Origin: Prevotellaceae bacterium
GTDB lineage: Bacteria > Bacteroidota > Bacteroidia > Bacteroidales > Bacteroidaceae
Direction of reading: 5' to 3'
DNA: 53,295 nt
NCBI GenBank assembly: GCA_029218445.1
Contig: JAQXRI010000008.1
Span: 1 to 53,295, forward strand
A program made the translations under genes and the position numbers. This document shows, one piece after another, positions 35,317-44,341 of the stretch. Under the pieces are notes generated by a model. It was given only the letters and a program-made list of their open reading frames with translations, searched no databases and was not told the DNA's origin. Position 1 is the first letter of the stretch, and each line of letters starts with the position of its first letter.

Positions 35317-36801
35317 TTATTTTTCTAAGTTTTCAACTTTATTCTCGTGTTTCAAATACTTTGCATGCCAAATTAGGAATACGCCCCATACCACAGCAGC
35401 CACAGCAAGCCCCAATGGATAACCTACGATCTCAGGAAGTCCCAACAACTGCTGAGAGACAAACAGGTAAGTGGAGCATACCACCGTCATGAACAAAGCT
35501 GGAATATACGTAATGTAATACATCTTATGTTCACGGAGCAGATATACGGTCAGCGTCCAAAGCGTGATGGCCGTGAGACACTGGTTGAACCAACCCAGAT
35601 ACTGCCACAACACTCCAAATCCGTCAGGATTGCTCACCTGCCACATCAACAAAGAAAATGTACACAGGAACATCGGGATAGTAATGAGCAGACGACGCTT
35701 TACAGTACGCTGTTCCACTCTGATGAAATCAGCAATAATCAATCGCGCCGAACGCAGAGCGGTATCACCTGTCGTTATTGGCGCAGCCACGATGCCCAAA
35801 AGGGCCAATGCACCACCTACAACGCCAAGCCAATCCTTACAAACTATATTGACCACCTGTGGAGCCGGAGTGGCAAAACCACCATTGCCCACCTGCGACA
35901 ATAGTTCATAGCCTGGCTGCGGTGTGGCATAGAAGAAATATGAACCTATTGCAGCCCATATCAATGCTACGGCGCCCTCGGTAATCATGGCACCATAAAA
36001 CACTGGGCGTCCTAACTTCTCATTTCTCAGGCATCGTCCCATCAGTGGACTCTGAGTAGCATGAAAGCCGCTGATGGCACCACACGAAATCACTATAAAC
36101 AGACATGGGAAAATGTTGTCTTTCCAACTTGTGCTCACTTCCATGGCCTTGTTTCCCAATCCGTCCCACACTTCAGGAAGGGTTGGCCACTTAATAAGCA
36201 GCATCACAAGCATTGACACGGCCATGAACAGCAGCGAGAATGCAAACACCGGATAGATTTGCCCAATGATTTTCTTTATAGGCAATAGTGTCGCTATAAG
36301 ATAATAGACGAATATCACCACAATCCACAGCGTTATGTCGCCCCAAATGTTGCTCAATATTACCGCAGGGCTATAAATGAATATCGCCCCGACCACCATC
36401 AGCAGGAAAACCGTGAGCACAAGCATTGAGACGCGCATCTTTTCACCCAGGAACTTTCCTATCACCTCAGGCAGTCCGATGCCACCATTCCTCATCGACA
36501 CCATACCGCTGAGATAATCGTGTACGGCACCGGCAAAGATGCACCCGAACACAATCCAAAGAAAACACGAGGGTCCAAACTTTGCGCCCATAATGGCTCC
36601 GAAAATGGGTCCTGTACCAGCAATGTTCAGAAACTGAATCATAAATATTTTCCAGCTTGGAAGCAGAATAAAATCTACTCCATCAGCCTTCAGCAAGGCG
36701 GGAGTCTTGCGGTTGTCGGGACCGAACACCTTCTCGACAATCCTTCCGTAAATGGCGTATCCCAACACCAATGCGACCAAACTTATTACAAAAGAAATCA
36801 T
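35317..36801 (-). CDS. cstA: Carbon starvation protein CstA, copy 2
   Basis: A 494-aa homologue of the next gene with the same motifs (NIAGTGPIFGAIMGAKFGPS, ISGFHATQSPLMGRCL, APITTGDTALRSARLI). Differences are spread over the length, so the duplication is old rather than a recent tandem copy. It is the first gene of the run cstA-cstA-OMP-nadC-mtaB-GT2. Having both next to each other suggests different substrates or affinities, or a two-subunit carrier; the sequence does not decide. Confidence 0.93.
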   Translation of the reverse strand: MISFVISLVALVLGYAIYGRIVEKVFGPDNRKTPALLKADGVDFILLPSWKIFMIQFLNIAGTGPIFGAIMGAKFGPSCFLWIVFGCIFAGAVHDYLSGMVSMRNGGIGLPEVIGKFLGEKMRVSMLVLTVFLLMVVGAIFIYSPAVILSNIWGDITLWIVVIFVYYLIATLLPIKKIIGQIYPVFAFSLLFMAVSMLVMLLIKWPTLPEVWDGLGNKAMEVSTSWKDNIFPCLFIVISCGAISGFHATQSPLMGRCLRNEKLGRPVFYGAMITEGAVALIWAAIGSYFFYATPQPGYELLSQVGNGGFATPAPQVVNIVCKDWLGVVGGALALLGIVAAPITTGDTALRSARLIIADFIRVEQRTVKRRLLITIPMFLCTFSLLMWQVSNPDGFGVLWQYLGWFNQCLTAITLWTLTVYLLREHKMYYITYIPALFMTVVCSTYLFVSQQLLGLPEIVGYPLGLAVAAVVWGVFLIWHAKYLKHENKVENLEK

Positions 36802-36832
36802 TTTTTATTAGTTGTTTTGAAAATTCTTTGGT

Positions 36833-36841
36833 GCAAAAGTA
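36833..36841 (-). promoter_or_regulatory. -7 box of the cstA operon
   Basis: On the minus strand TACTTTTGC (complement of 36833-36841), about 32 nt before the start. The -33 region at the expected spacing reads TTTC and not TTTG. It overlaps the divergent promoter at 36851-36882. Confidence 0.5.
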
Positions 36842-36850
36842 ACAAATTAA

Positions 36851-36882
36851 TTTGAAATATGAAAAAAAACTCATAACTTTGC
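36851..36882 (+). promoter_or_regulatory. Promoter of the GHL10-ruvC-ABC operon
   Basis: TTTG at 36851-36854, a 19-nt spacer and TAACTTTGC at 36874-36882 match the consensus; the start codon is 21 nt downstream. It lies back to back with the cstA promoter. Confidence 0.75.
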
Positions 36883-36903
36883 AGCCAAAATAAAGAAAAA
36901 AGA

Positions 36904-38580
36904 ATGAAACATACCACTTTTTGGCCAAAATGTGCCATGGTTTGTGCCTTTTTGTGCACAATGGCATCGTCAATGGCCTTCAACAAGCACGAGGTAAGGG
37001 CGGTATGGTTGACGACGATAGGCGGTCTTGATTGGCCACACTCCTACGCTCAATCTTCCCATTCCATCGAAAAACAAAAGGCGGAACTGCGCAATATGCT
37101 CGACCGTCTGAAACTCGCGAACATAAACACCATATTGCTGCAAACAAGAGTTAGGGCAACAACCATCTACCCGTCGGCAATGGAACCGTGGGACGGATGC
37201 ATGTCGGGTACTCCCGGAAAGACTCCGGGCTACGACCCCCTGCAGTTTGCCATTGACGAATGCCACCAACGAGGCATGGAGCTACACGCATGGGTGGTGT
37301 GCATCCCCATAGGCAAGTGGAGTAACTACGGATGCCGCAAATTGCAGAAACAGAGGCCCGACTTGGTAAAACGTATTGGCGACGAGGGATTCATGGACCC
37401 AGAAAAAAAAGGAACGGCGGAATACATTGCCGGCATCTGCTCGGAGATAGCACATAAATATGACATTGACGGAATCCATCTTGACTACATACGCTATCCA
37501 GAGACATGGAAAGGCCGAATGGACAGAGAACGTGGAAGGGCTAACATAACCCGAATTGTAGAGCATGTAGCGGCTGCCGTCAAAAGGCAGAAGCCATGGA
37601 TCAAGATGAGTTGTTCGCCTGTGGGTAAACACGACGACCTGACCAGATATTCAAGCAAAGGATGGAATGCACGAACCAAGGTTTGCCAAGATGCACAGGC
37701 ATGGATGGCCAACGGCCTTATGGACCAACTCTACCCTATGATGTATTTCAAGGGCAATCAATTCTATCCTTTTGCCATCGACTGGAACGAGAATAAGCAC
37801 AATGGAATAATATCCCCAGGATTAGGCATTTACTTCCTTTCACCTAAAGAAAAGGATTGGGAGCTTGACGTAATTCGCCGCCAACTGCATTTCCTACGCC
37901 GGGAAGGCCTTGGACAAGCCTTTTTCCGCTGCAAGTTTCTGCTCGACGACGTAAAGGGCCTTTATGGCATGTTGAGGAATGAAATCAACCGGCATCCTTC
38001 TCTCATACCGCCACTGACATCAACAGAGCCTATTCCCGACATGCCTCACGACATAAGGCTGACCAGGCAGGACGGCATCGACAGACTTTCATGGACCGAC
38101 AACAAGTCGTTTCCGCAAAACGATGGACTCTACAATGTGTATAACGTTTACGCTTCAAATACATATCCTGTAGATGTCAACAACCCATGCAATCTGTTGG
38201 AAACACGCCACATGGAATGCTGCATAGACATACCAAACCCTCGTGGCCAAAACGTTTATTACGCAGTTACCGCCACTGACAGGTTTGGCAACGAAGGCCC
38301 CGCCGCCACTATTCCACGCCAAAAAACAGCCGACCCGCATGAAACGGAGGGAATGCTGCAATGCAACGGGACGACGTTGACACTTCCACGCAAAACCATT
38401 GCTTCCGATGCAGAATACATTGCAATAGAGAGTGCATCAGGAAACATTGTCCGCACATTCGCATACTCATCGAATACAATCAACATAAGCAGCATACCGC
38501 AAGGATTCTACGTAGTGAGATTGCTTGGACGCAAAGGCAACAGCCATCGTTTGGGCTTTTTCATAATAAAAAGAAGCTAA
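36904..38580 (+). CDS. Secreted GHL10 (glycosidase-like) protein with fibronectin-like and sorting-like C-terminus
   Basis: A 558-aa protein with a signal peptide ([15 protein letters not shown]). The catalytic-like TIM barrel (DUF187/GHL10, about residues 25-350) opens [20 protein letters not shown] and has [26 protein letters not shown] and [13 protein letters not shown] fibronectin-type region (about 375-460) follows, and the last 70 residues ([13 protein letters not shown]...GFYVVRLLG) resemble a type IX sorting domain. Related enzymes cut peptidoglycan glycans in some phyla, but the substrate here is unknown. It precedes ruvC by 5 nt. Confidence 0.85.
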   Translation: MKHTTFWPKCAMVCAFLCTMASSMAFNKHEVRAVWLTTIGGLDWPHSYAQSSHSIEKQKAELRNMLDRLKLANINTILLQTRVRATTIYPSAMEPWDGCMSGTPGKTPGYDPLQFAIDECHQRGMELHAWVVCIPIGKWSNYGCRKLQKQRPDLVKRIGDEGFMDPEKKGTAEYIAGICSEIAHKYDIDGIHLDYIRYPETWKGRMDRERGRANITRIVEHVAAAVKRQKPWIKMSCSPVGKHDDLTRYSSKGWNARTKVCQDAQAWMANGLMDQLYPMMYFKGNQFYPFAIDWNENKHNGIISPGLGIYFLSPKEKDWELDVIRRQLHFLRREGLGQAFFRCKFLLDDVKGLYGMLRNEINRHPSLIPPLTSTEPIPDMPHDIRLTRQDGIDRLSWTDNKSFPQNDGLYNVYNVYASNTYPVDVNNPCNLLETRHMECCIDIPNPRGQNVYYAVTATDRFGNEGPAATIPRQKTADPHETEGMLQCNGTTLTLPRKTIASDAEYIAIESASGNIVRTFAYSSNTINISSIPQGFYVVRLLGRKGNSHRLGFFIIKRS

Positions 38581-38585
38581 AAGCA

Positions 38586-39161
38586 ATGGAAAAAATAATA
38601 TTGGGCATCGACCCGGGAACAAACATAATGGGCTACGGCCTCATAAAAGTCAAGGACAACAAGGCCGAGATGATAACAATGGGAATAATCGACCTGCGGA
38701 AGTTTGGCGATTCATACCTGAAACTTGGCCACATCTTCGAACGTGTCACTGGCATAATCGACTCTTACCTGCCCGATGAAATGGCGATAGAAGCGCCGTT
38801 CTTCGGAAAAAACGTGCAGTCGATGCTGAAACTGGGCCGCGCACAAGGCACGGCCATTGCCGCCGCTATACATCACGGCGTACCCATACACGAATACGCC
38901 CCACTGAAAATCAAGATGGCCATCACCGGACAAGGGCAGGCTTCAAAGGAGCAAGTGGCGGGCATGCTACAACGGCTACTGAAACTCGACAAGACCGAGA
39001 TGTGCAAATTCATGGACGCAACCGACGCTCTCGGTGCCGCCTACTGCCACTATCTGCAAATGAGCCGTCCGGAAACTGGAGCAACGCAATATCGTGGATG
39101 GAAAGATTTCGTCAACCGAAACAAGGAAAGAGTGACAAGAACAAGAACTGAAGAAAAATAA
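38586..39161 (+). CDS. ruvC: Crossover junction endodeoxyribonuclease RuvC
   Basis: A 191-aa Holliday-junction resolvase. Start at 38586 (MEKIILGID): a longer frame from 38361 runs antiparallel to the family and overlaps the previous gene, so it is rejected. Catalytic acids: Asp9 in GIDPGTN, the Glu in [10 protein letters not shown] and the two Asp in MDATDALG. It cuts four-way DNA junctions in recombination and works with RuvAB, which is not encoded in this window. It is followed after 13 nt by an ABC ATPase. Confidence 0.96.
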   Translation: MEKIILGIDPGTNIMGYGLIKVKDNKAEMITMGIIDLRKFGDSYLKLGHIFERVTGIIDSYLPDEMAIEAPFFGKNVQSMLKLGRAQGTAIAAAIHHGVPIHEYAPLKIKMAITGQGQASKEQVAGMLQRLLKLDKTEMCKFMDATDALGAAYCHYLQMSRPETGATQYRGWKDFVNRNKERVTRTRTEEK

Positions 39162-39174
39162 GAAATATACAATC

Positions 39175-40656
39175 ATGCAACGAATTATTGAAATAAAAAA
39201 CGGTGTCACCAGAATGCCCGAATGGCGAATGGCAAAACCTGTCGATTTTACGATGGAAGCGGGTGAACACATTGCCATAGTAGGCGAGAACGGTGGTGGA
39301 AAGACAATGCTTGTCGATATCATAACATCACGGCATCCACTACTTATGAACGAACCAAAATACGACTTCAGGCCCAGCACACGCGAGTCGGCCTCCGACA
39401 ACATAAAGAGCATTACATTCCGCGATTCCTATGGCGACACCGACGGACAATACTACCTGCAGCAACGATGGAATCAGCAGGAAATAGACAAAGAGACACC
39501 CATTGTGGCCGACTTGCTTGAGAATGCATACAACATAGCCGGCGACGACACCCCTGAAAGGCGACGCCTACAGCAGCATCTGTACGAGCTGTTTCATGTA
39601 AGGCATCTGCTCGACAAATACATCATTCTGCTGTCAAGCGGCGAACTCCGCAAGTTCCAACTCATAAAAACGCTTTTGGCCAACCCAAGGGTACTGATTA
39701 TGGACAACCCCTTCATAGGCCTTGACTCCGACACCCGCAATCAACTGAAAGAACTGCTGACCACACTGTCAACCGAACGTGCCCTGCAAATAATTCTCGT
39801 ACTGTCGAAAACCGACGACATACCCGAATTCATAACCCACGTGGTGGAAGTGAAAGCAATGACCGTAGGCGAGAAACTTACACGACAGCAATACATCGAC
39901 ACACGCAAGCCCAACCCGACGCGAGTATTGAGCGAAACCGCCAGAAACGCCATCATCGGCCTTGACTACAGAAACAACGACTACAACTGTACGGAGGTGG
40001 TGAAAATGAACAAGGTGAGCATCAAATATGGTGAACGCATAATACTCGACACGCTCGACTGGACGGTAATGAACGGCGAACGCTGGGCATTGAGCGGTCA
40101 AAACGGTGCAGGCAAATCTACCCTGCTGTCACTCGTATGTGCCGACAATCCACAGAGTTATGCTTGCGACATTGAACTGTTTGGCAATCGCCGAGGTTCG
40201 GGAGAAAGCATTTGGGACATAAAAAAGCACATAGGATATGTATCGCCTGAAATGCACCGCGCCTACCACAAAAACCTGCCCGCCATCAGAATAGTCGCCA
40301 GCGGAATGAAAGACTCGATGGGCCTCTATGTAAAGCCTACAGCCGAGGAATATGAAGTATGCCGTTGGTGGATGGACATTTTCGGGCTGAAAGGCAAGGA
40401 GGACGCTCCTTTCCTGAAACTGTCAAGCGGCGAGCAACGCCTTGTGCTTCTGGCCAGGGCATTCGTTAAAGACCCTCAGCTACTGATACTCGACGAGCCA
40501 CTGCACGGCTTGGACAACCGCAACCGACGCCTCGTGAAAGACATTATCGAAGCATTCTGCCAACGCCGCAACAAAACCATGATAATGGTAACCCACTACA
40601 AAGAGGAACTGCCCAACTGCATCGACCACCACTTGACTCTTAAAAGACACGTGTAG
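39175..40656 (+). CDS. Double-ATPase ABC protein, ModF/PhrA-like
   Basis: A 493-aa protein with two ABC nucleotide-binding domains in one chain and no membrane segment. First Walker A GENGGGKT (37-44), signature LSSGELRK; second Walker A GQNGAGKS (308-315), signature LSSGEQRL and Walker B LLILDEPLHGLDNRNR. The order resembles ModF (once PhrA, photorepair protein). No transport permease is nearby, so it may act as a soluble ABC-F-like or repair protein. It sits behind ruvC in one operon. Confidence 0.88.
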   Translation: MQRIIEIKNGVTRMPEWRMAKPVDFTMEAGEHIAIVGENGGGKTMLVDIITSRHPLLMNEPKYDFRPSTRESASDNIKSITFRDSYGDTDGQYYLQQRWNQQEIDKETPIVADLLENAYNIAGDDTPERRRLQQHLYELFHVRHLLDKYIILLSSGELRKFQLIKTLLANPRVLIMDNPFIGLDSDTRNQLKELLTTLSTERALQIILVLSKTDDIPEFITHVVEVKAMTVGEKLTRQQYIDTRKPNPTRVLSETARNAIIGLDYRNNDYNCTEVVKMNKVSIKYGERIILDTLDWTVMNGERWALSGQNGAGKSTLLSLVCADNPQSYACDIELFGNRRGSGESIWDIKKHIGYVSPEMHRAYHKNLPAIRIVASGMKDSMGLYVKPTAEEYEVCRWWMDIFGLKGKEDAPFLKLSSGEQRLVLLARAFVKDPQLLILDEPLHGLDNRNRRLVKDIIEAFCQRRNKTMIMVTHYKEELPNCIDHHLTLKRHV

Positions 40657-40665
40657 TCAACCCCA

Positions 40666-40706
40666 TGAATGTGTAGCTTGCTGAGCATCGGCAAGCTATA
40701 CATTCA
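40666..40706. terminator. Strong hairpin between convergent genes
   Basis: A 16-bp stem with one mismatch (40666-40681 with 40691-40706) and a 9-nt loop. It starts 9 nt after the ABC gene stop and covers the last codons and stop of the minus-strand WG gene. No long T-run follows, so its strength as a terminator is uncertain. Confidence 0.6.
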
Positions 40707-41352
40707 GGCATTCGGTCTTTCCGTCTTTTGTAGCTTCAAAATAGGGATACTCATCACGCAGACTAATATCGTCGTAGATGAAGTCAACCACCACGGTGTC
40801 CTTGCCGTCGGGAAGCACAAGTCCCATCTTCCCGTCCTTTTGGGCAATGATAGGCATCATCTTACTGTCGTCAACATTGGTGAACACCCTTCTAAGGAAA
40901 TCGTATTTCGGACTGACAAGCACGTCACCCTTATAGCTGTGAATGCCGAACTTGCCATTCTCTTCAAATACTTCATGAAGCCTTATATACTTGTCCTTGA
41001 TGCGCTTCAGGTAAAAGTCGAATTTCTTGCGGTCGCTTGCCATCTTCTTGAAATAATAGTAAGTGTCGCAGTAGTTGGCCATAGCACGCACCAGCACCAT
41101 CTGCAGGTCAAGTCCGCTCACGGCCTTCCTGTTGATGTCGATGTATGCGGCAATTGCCTCTTCTTTCTGCTCGACTGTCATGCCCTTCAAACGCAAGATG
41201 AACTTGTCCATAATATCCTTACTACCATGGAAAGCCTTGATGTACCGATGCATTTGGCGGTCCATCTCATCGCTGACGAACTTGTCTATTCGTTCCATCT
41301 CGATGACATCTTGGTATTCATTGTCAAAATTGTCTTGAGTAATCTGTGTCAT
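40696..41352 (-). CDS. WG-repeat-containing conserved protein
   Basis: A 218-aa cytoplasmic-looking protein. The first half (about 1-130) is helical and charged. The second half holds WG-type beta repeats: NGKFGIHSYKGDVLVSPKYD and KDGKMGLVLPDGKDTVVVDFIYDDIS. WG repeats occur widely in Bacteroidetes and are of unknown binding function. Codon use is normal for the window. It has its own promoter and is separated from the mmd operon by the terminator at 41437-41472. Confidence 0.82.
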   Translation of the reverse strand: MTQITQDNFDNEYQDVIEMERIDKFVSDEMDRQMHRYIKAFHGSKDIMDKFILRLKGMTVEQKEEAIAAYIDINRKAVSGLDLQMVLVRAMANYCDTYYYFKKMASDRKKFDFYLKRIKDKYIRLHEVFEENGKFGIHSYKGDVLVSPKYDFLRRVFTNVDDSKMMPIIAQKDGKMGLVLPDGKDTVVVDFIYDDISLRDEYPYFEATKDGKTECLNV

Positions 41353-41369
41353 AGCATTAATATTTTCGA

Positions 41370-41401
41370 CAAAGTTACATATTTAATCGCAGACCACCAA
41401 A
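41370..41401 (-). promoter_or_regulatory. Promoter of the WG-repeat gene
   Basis: On the minus strand TTTG (complement of 41398-41401), a 20-nt spacer and TAACTTTG (complement of 41370-41377). The start codon is 18 nt downstream. Confidence 0.75.
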
Positions 41402-41431
41402 TTTCAGCACTACTTTTTTATTAAAAGCGAC

Positions 41432-41479
41432 AAAAAAGTCCTTCCTTGCGAGCATCACTCGCAGGAAGGACTAAAAAAT
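41432..41479 (-). terminator. Terminator of the methylmalonyl-CoA operon
   Basis: The stem AGTCCTTCCTtGCGAG (41437-41452) pairs with CTCGCAGGAAGGACT (41458-41472). On the minus strand it is followed by TTTTTTG, so it ends the transcript of the biotin-carrier operon. Confidence 0.85.
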
Positions 41480-41516
41480 AGTTATTAGTTCAGCATGTCG
41501 GCGACACGCTGCCACC

Positions 41517-41945
41517 TTATTCTATTACAACCAGCGGGTCGTCTTCCATGACGCTCTGTCCCGGCTGCACACAAACAGCAGTGACTTTACCCGACTTTTC
41601 GGCTGTCAGGTTGTTGGCCATCTTCATTGCTTCCAGTATCACCACGGTGTCGCCGGCATTCACTTCGTCGCCTACATTGACCTTTATTTCAATGATAGTG
41701 CCTGGCAGTGGGGCCTTGACGGCGTTGTTGGCATTAACAGGAGCACTTCCTGCCGATTCGCTTGAAGCAGCTGGTGCCGCAGCGGCAACAGGACGGGCTA
41801 CCTTTGGCTTTTCAGGCGCCTTTTCAGGCTCCATCTCCACCTTGTAGTCTTCGCCGTTTACCGTTACTGAAGCGACATTGTCAATTATTTCACCAATTGT
41901 CACTTCGTATTTTTTACCATCAATGGTATATTTATATTCTTTCAT
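41517..41945 (-). CDS. Biotin carboxyl carrier subunit of the mmd operon
   Basis: A 142-aa biotinyl carrier. A 40-residue N-terminal domain leads to an Ala/Pro/Ser hinge (about 45-72) and a lipoyl/biotin domain with EAMKM and the biotinylated Lys108. Such a carrier is the gamma subunit (MmdC-like) of methylmalonyl-CoA decarboxylase; the biotin carries the carboxyl group from MmdA. It is 22 nt downstream of the small OadG-like gene and last in the operon. Confidence 0.92.
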   Translation of the reverse strand: MKEYKYTIDGKKYEVTIGEIIDNVASVTVNGEDYKVEMEPEKAPEKPKVARPVAAAAPAASSESAGSAPVNANNAVKAPLPGTIIEIKVNVGDEVNAGDTVVILEAMKMANNLTAEKSGKVTAVCVQPGQSVMEDDPLVVIE

Positions 41946-41967
41946 ATCAAAAATGAATAATACCTAA

Positions 41968-42123
41968 TTATGGATGCTCAGTCATACTCAAGGCAAATCC
42001 GTTCCACTGGGTGTTGCGTTCGGTAATGGTGATGACGCCCGATATAGCGTCGTGAACGTTGTTGCCCAGATGTTCGTGAAGCGCCAAAGCAATGGCTGCA
42101 TATACGTTTTTGTCGTTTGCCAT
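41968..42123 (-). CDS. Short OadG/MmdD-like subunit without membrane anchor
   Basis: A 51-aa protein from ATG at 42123 (MANDKNVYAAIALALHEHLG...SMTEHP). The AAIALALHEH block and a W in the last third match the soluble C-terminal part of OadG/MmdD subunits of Bacteroidetes decarboxylases, but the usual N-terminal membrane helix and linker are missing. A small 55-aa epsilon subunit is known in Veillonella methylmalonyl-CoA decarboxylase, and this could be its counterpart. It is 11 nt after mmdA. Confidence 0.65.
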   Translation of the reverse strand: MANDKNVYAAIALALHEHLGNNVHDAISGVITITERNTQWNGFALSMTEHP

Positions 42124-42134
42124 AATTTCTGTTT

Positions 42135-43700
42135 TTACATTGGAATGTTGCCGTGCTTCTTGGCTGGCAGGCTCTCGCGCTTGGTGGCGAGCTGAGCCAA
42201 TCCACGACAAATGCGGAAGCGAGTATTGCGTGGCTCGATGACATCATCGATATAGCCATACTTAGCTGCCTGATAAGGAGTAACGAAGAGATTGTTGTAT
42301 TCCTCTTCCTTCTCGGCAATGAAAGCATTGACGTCTTCGCCGGCATCCTTCTTTGCCTTGGCTTCCTTGGCGCAGAGCACTGCCACGGCACCCGATGCAC
42401 CCATAACGGCGATTTCGGCTGATGGCCAAGCATAGTTGAGGTCGGCACGCAACTGCTTGCAACCCATTACGATGTGGCTACCGCCATAGCTCTTGCGCAG
42501 CGTAACGGTAATCTTTGGCACTGTGGCCTCACCGTAGGCGTAGAGCAGCTGGGCACCGTGGAGGATGACAGCATTGTACTCCTGACCTGTACCTGGAAGG
42601 AATCCCGGAACGTCAACGAGAGAAACGATTGGAATATTGAATGCGTCGCAGAAGCGAACGAAACGGGCACCCTTGCGGCTGGCGTTTACGTCGAGTACAC
42701 CTGCATACACTGAAGGCTGGTTGGCCACGATACCTACGCTCTGGCCGTTGAAACGGGCAAAGCCGATGATGATGTTGCGGGCAAACTTTGGCTGAATCTC
42801 GAAGAACTCGCCGTCGTCAACAATGCCGCCAATAATCTTGTACATGTCGTATGCCTCGTTGCCATTGTCAGGTATAATCTCGTTGAGCGCATCCTCAAGA
42901 CGGTCAATCGGGTCGTCACACTTCTTGCGTGGAGCTGTTTCCATGTTGTTTGAAGGAATGTAGCTCAGCAGAGTCTTGATCATCTGCAGGCCTTCCTCTT
43001 CGGTAGAGGCGGTGAAATGGGTCACGCCACTCTTCGAAGCGTGTACGCTGGCGCCACCAAGGTGCTCCTGGTCGATGTCTTCACCAGTAACCGACTTAAC
43101 CACCTTTGGACCTGTAAGGAACATGTACGAGGTGTTCTCCATCATAAGAGTGAAGTCGGTAAGTGCGGGCGAATAAACTGCACCACCGGCGCAAGGACCG
43201 AAGATGCCGCTGATTTGTGGAATAACGCCTGAAGCAAGAATGTTGCGCTCGAATATTTCGCCATATCCTGCAAGGGCGTTGATGCCTTCCTGAATACGTG
43301 CGCCACCCGAGTCGTTTATACCGATTACAGGAGCGCCCATCTTCATGGCCATGTCCATGACCTTGCAAATCTTCTGCGCCATAGTCTCAGAAAGCGAACC
43401 GCCATTGACGGTGAAGTCCTGGGCGAAAACAAATACGAGACGTCCGTCAATCGTACCTGAACCTACAACGACGCCGTCGCCGAGGTACTGCTTCTTCTCC
43501 ATACCGAAATTGGTACAACGGTGGAGTTTGAACATGTCATACTCCTCAAAGCTGCCTTCGTCCAGCAGCATACTGATACGCTCTCTTGCTGTATATTTGC
43601 CACGGGCGTGCTGCTTCTCAATGGCTTTCTCACCGCCACCTATGCGTGCTTCTTCACGCTTGGCGATGAGCTGCTTGATTTTTTCTAATTGCTTACTCAT
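42135..43700 (-). CDS. mmdA: Methylmalonyl-CoA decarboxylase alpha subunit / propionyl-CoA carboxylase beta chain
   Basis: A 521-aa carboxyltransferase with two crotonase-like halves. Acyl-CoA-binding and oxyanion glycines are visible: GDSGGARIQEG (as INDSGGARIQEG, about 120), FGPCAGGAVYSPALTDF and PGFLPGTGQEYNAVILHGAQLLYAY. It moves CO2 between biotin and (S)-methylmalonyl-CoA. With mce upstream and the biotin carrier downstream it forms a succinate-propionate module. The membrane beta subunit of the sodium pump is not in the operon. Confidence 0.95.
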   Translation of the reverse strand: MSKQLEKIKQLIAKREEARIGGGEKAIEKQHARGKYTARERISMLLDEGSFEEYDMFKLHRCTNFGMEKKQYLGDGVVVGSGTIDGRLVFVFAQDFTVNGGSLSETMAQKICKVMDMAMKMGAPVIGINDSGGARIQEGINALAGYGEIFERNILASGVIPQISGIFGPCAGGAVYSPALTDFTLMMENTSYMFLTGPKVVKSVTGEDIDQEHLGGASVHASKSGVTHFTASTEEEGLQMIKTLLSYIPSNNMETAPRKKCDDPIDRLEDALNEIIPDNGNEAYDMYKIIGGIVDDGEFFEIQPKFARNIIIGFARFNGQSVGIVANQPSVYAGVLDVNASRKGARFVRFCDAFNIPIVSLVDVPGFLPGTGQEYNAVILHGAQLLYAYGEATVPKITVTLRKSYGGSHIVMGCKQLRADLNYAWPSAEIAVMGASGAVAVLCAKEAKAKKDAGEDVNAFIAEKEEEYNNLFVTPYQAAKYGYIDDVIEPRNTRFRICRGLAQLATKRESLPAKKHGNIPM

Positions 43701-43763
43701 TTTAATATTTTAATTCTTTATTTTTTTAATTCTATAATTGTTCAAGCATTAAGATTGAATACC

Positions 43764-44168
43764 TTAGTGCTCGCAAAGTTCAGTGAGCATGCCGATGGTT
43801 GATTTCGGATGTAGGAACGCGATGTTGAGGCTCTCTGCACCCTTGCGAGGTGCCTTGTCGATAAGGCGAACGCCCTTTTCGTCACACTCAGCCAATGCGT
43901 TGGCAACGCCATCCTCAATGCAGAATGCCACATGGTGAACACCATGATTGCCTTTGTCAAGCCACTTTTGGATGGTGCTATCAGGTGATGTTGGCTCAAG
44001 AAGCTCGAGCTTCACTTCACCACACTTCAAGAAGGCTGTCTTGACTTTCTGGTCGGCAACCTCTTCTACTGCGTAACACTTCAGTCCCAATACGTTTTCA
44101 AAGTAAGGGAGTGATTCTTCAATGCTCTGGACAGCAATGCCCAAGTGCTCGATATGAGAAATCTTCAT
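43764..44168 (-). CDS. mce: Methylmalonyl-CoA epimerase
   Basis: A 134-aa glyoxalase-fold (VOC) enzyme that epimerises (R)- and (S)-methylmalonyl-CoA. Metal ligands: His8 in HIEHLGIAV, Glu near KLELLEP and His in GVHHVAF. The C-terminal FLHPKSTIGMLTEL is typical. It is first in the operon and lies 63 nt before mmdA. Confidence 0.96.
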   Translation of the reverse strand: MKISHIEHLGIAVQSIEESLPYFENVLGLKCYAVEEVADQKVKTAFLKCGEVKLELLEPTSPDSTIQKWLDKGNHGVHHVAFCIEDGVANALAECDEKGVRLIDKAPRKGAESLNIAFLHPKSTIGMLTELCEH

Positions 44169-44212
44169 AGTTTTATGTATTTAATTTGTATAATGTTACA
44201 TTAAAAAACTGT

Positions 44213-44245
44213 GCAAAGATAATGATTTTAATCAATACCAACAAA
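44213..44245 (-). promoter_or_regulatory. Promoter of the mce-mmdA operon
   Basis: On the minus strand TTTG (complement of 44242-44245), a 20-nt spacer and TATCTTTGC (complement of 44213-44221). The leader to mce is about 40 nt. Confidence 0.75.
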
Positions 44246-44306
44246 GATTGTATTGAAAATATTGTTAAGTTTTGCATTTTAATTTGTTCTTTTTTCTTTT
44301 TATGCC

Positions 44307-44341
44307 CCAAAAAGGCCCTCGAAAGCTCCTACAAGGCCTAT
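44307..44341 (-). terminator. Possible terminator after the TonB receptor
   Basis: On the minus strand the stop codon begins a hairpin AGGCC...GGCCT followed by TTTTTG. The stem is only 5 bp, so this is tentative. Confidence 0.4.

Noticed and set aside
38361..38585. Upstream extension of the ruvC frame to 38361
   Set aside because: The extra 75 residues overlap the GHL10 gene in another frame and do not match RuvC, whose normal start (MEKIILGID) is at 38586.
40669..41424. Plus-strand frame (251 codons) opposite the WG gene
   Set aside because: Shadow frame with no motif; the minus-strand protein has WG repeats, a promoter and a terminator.
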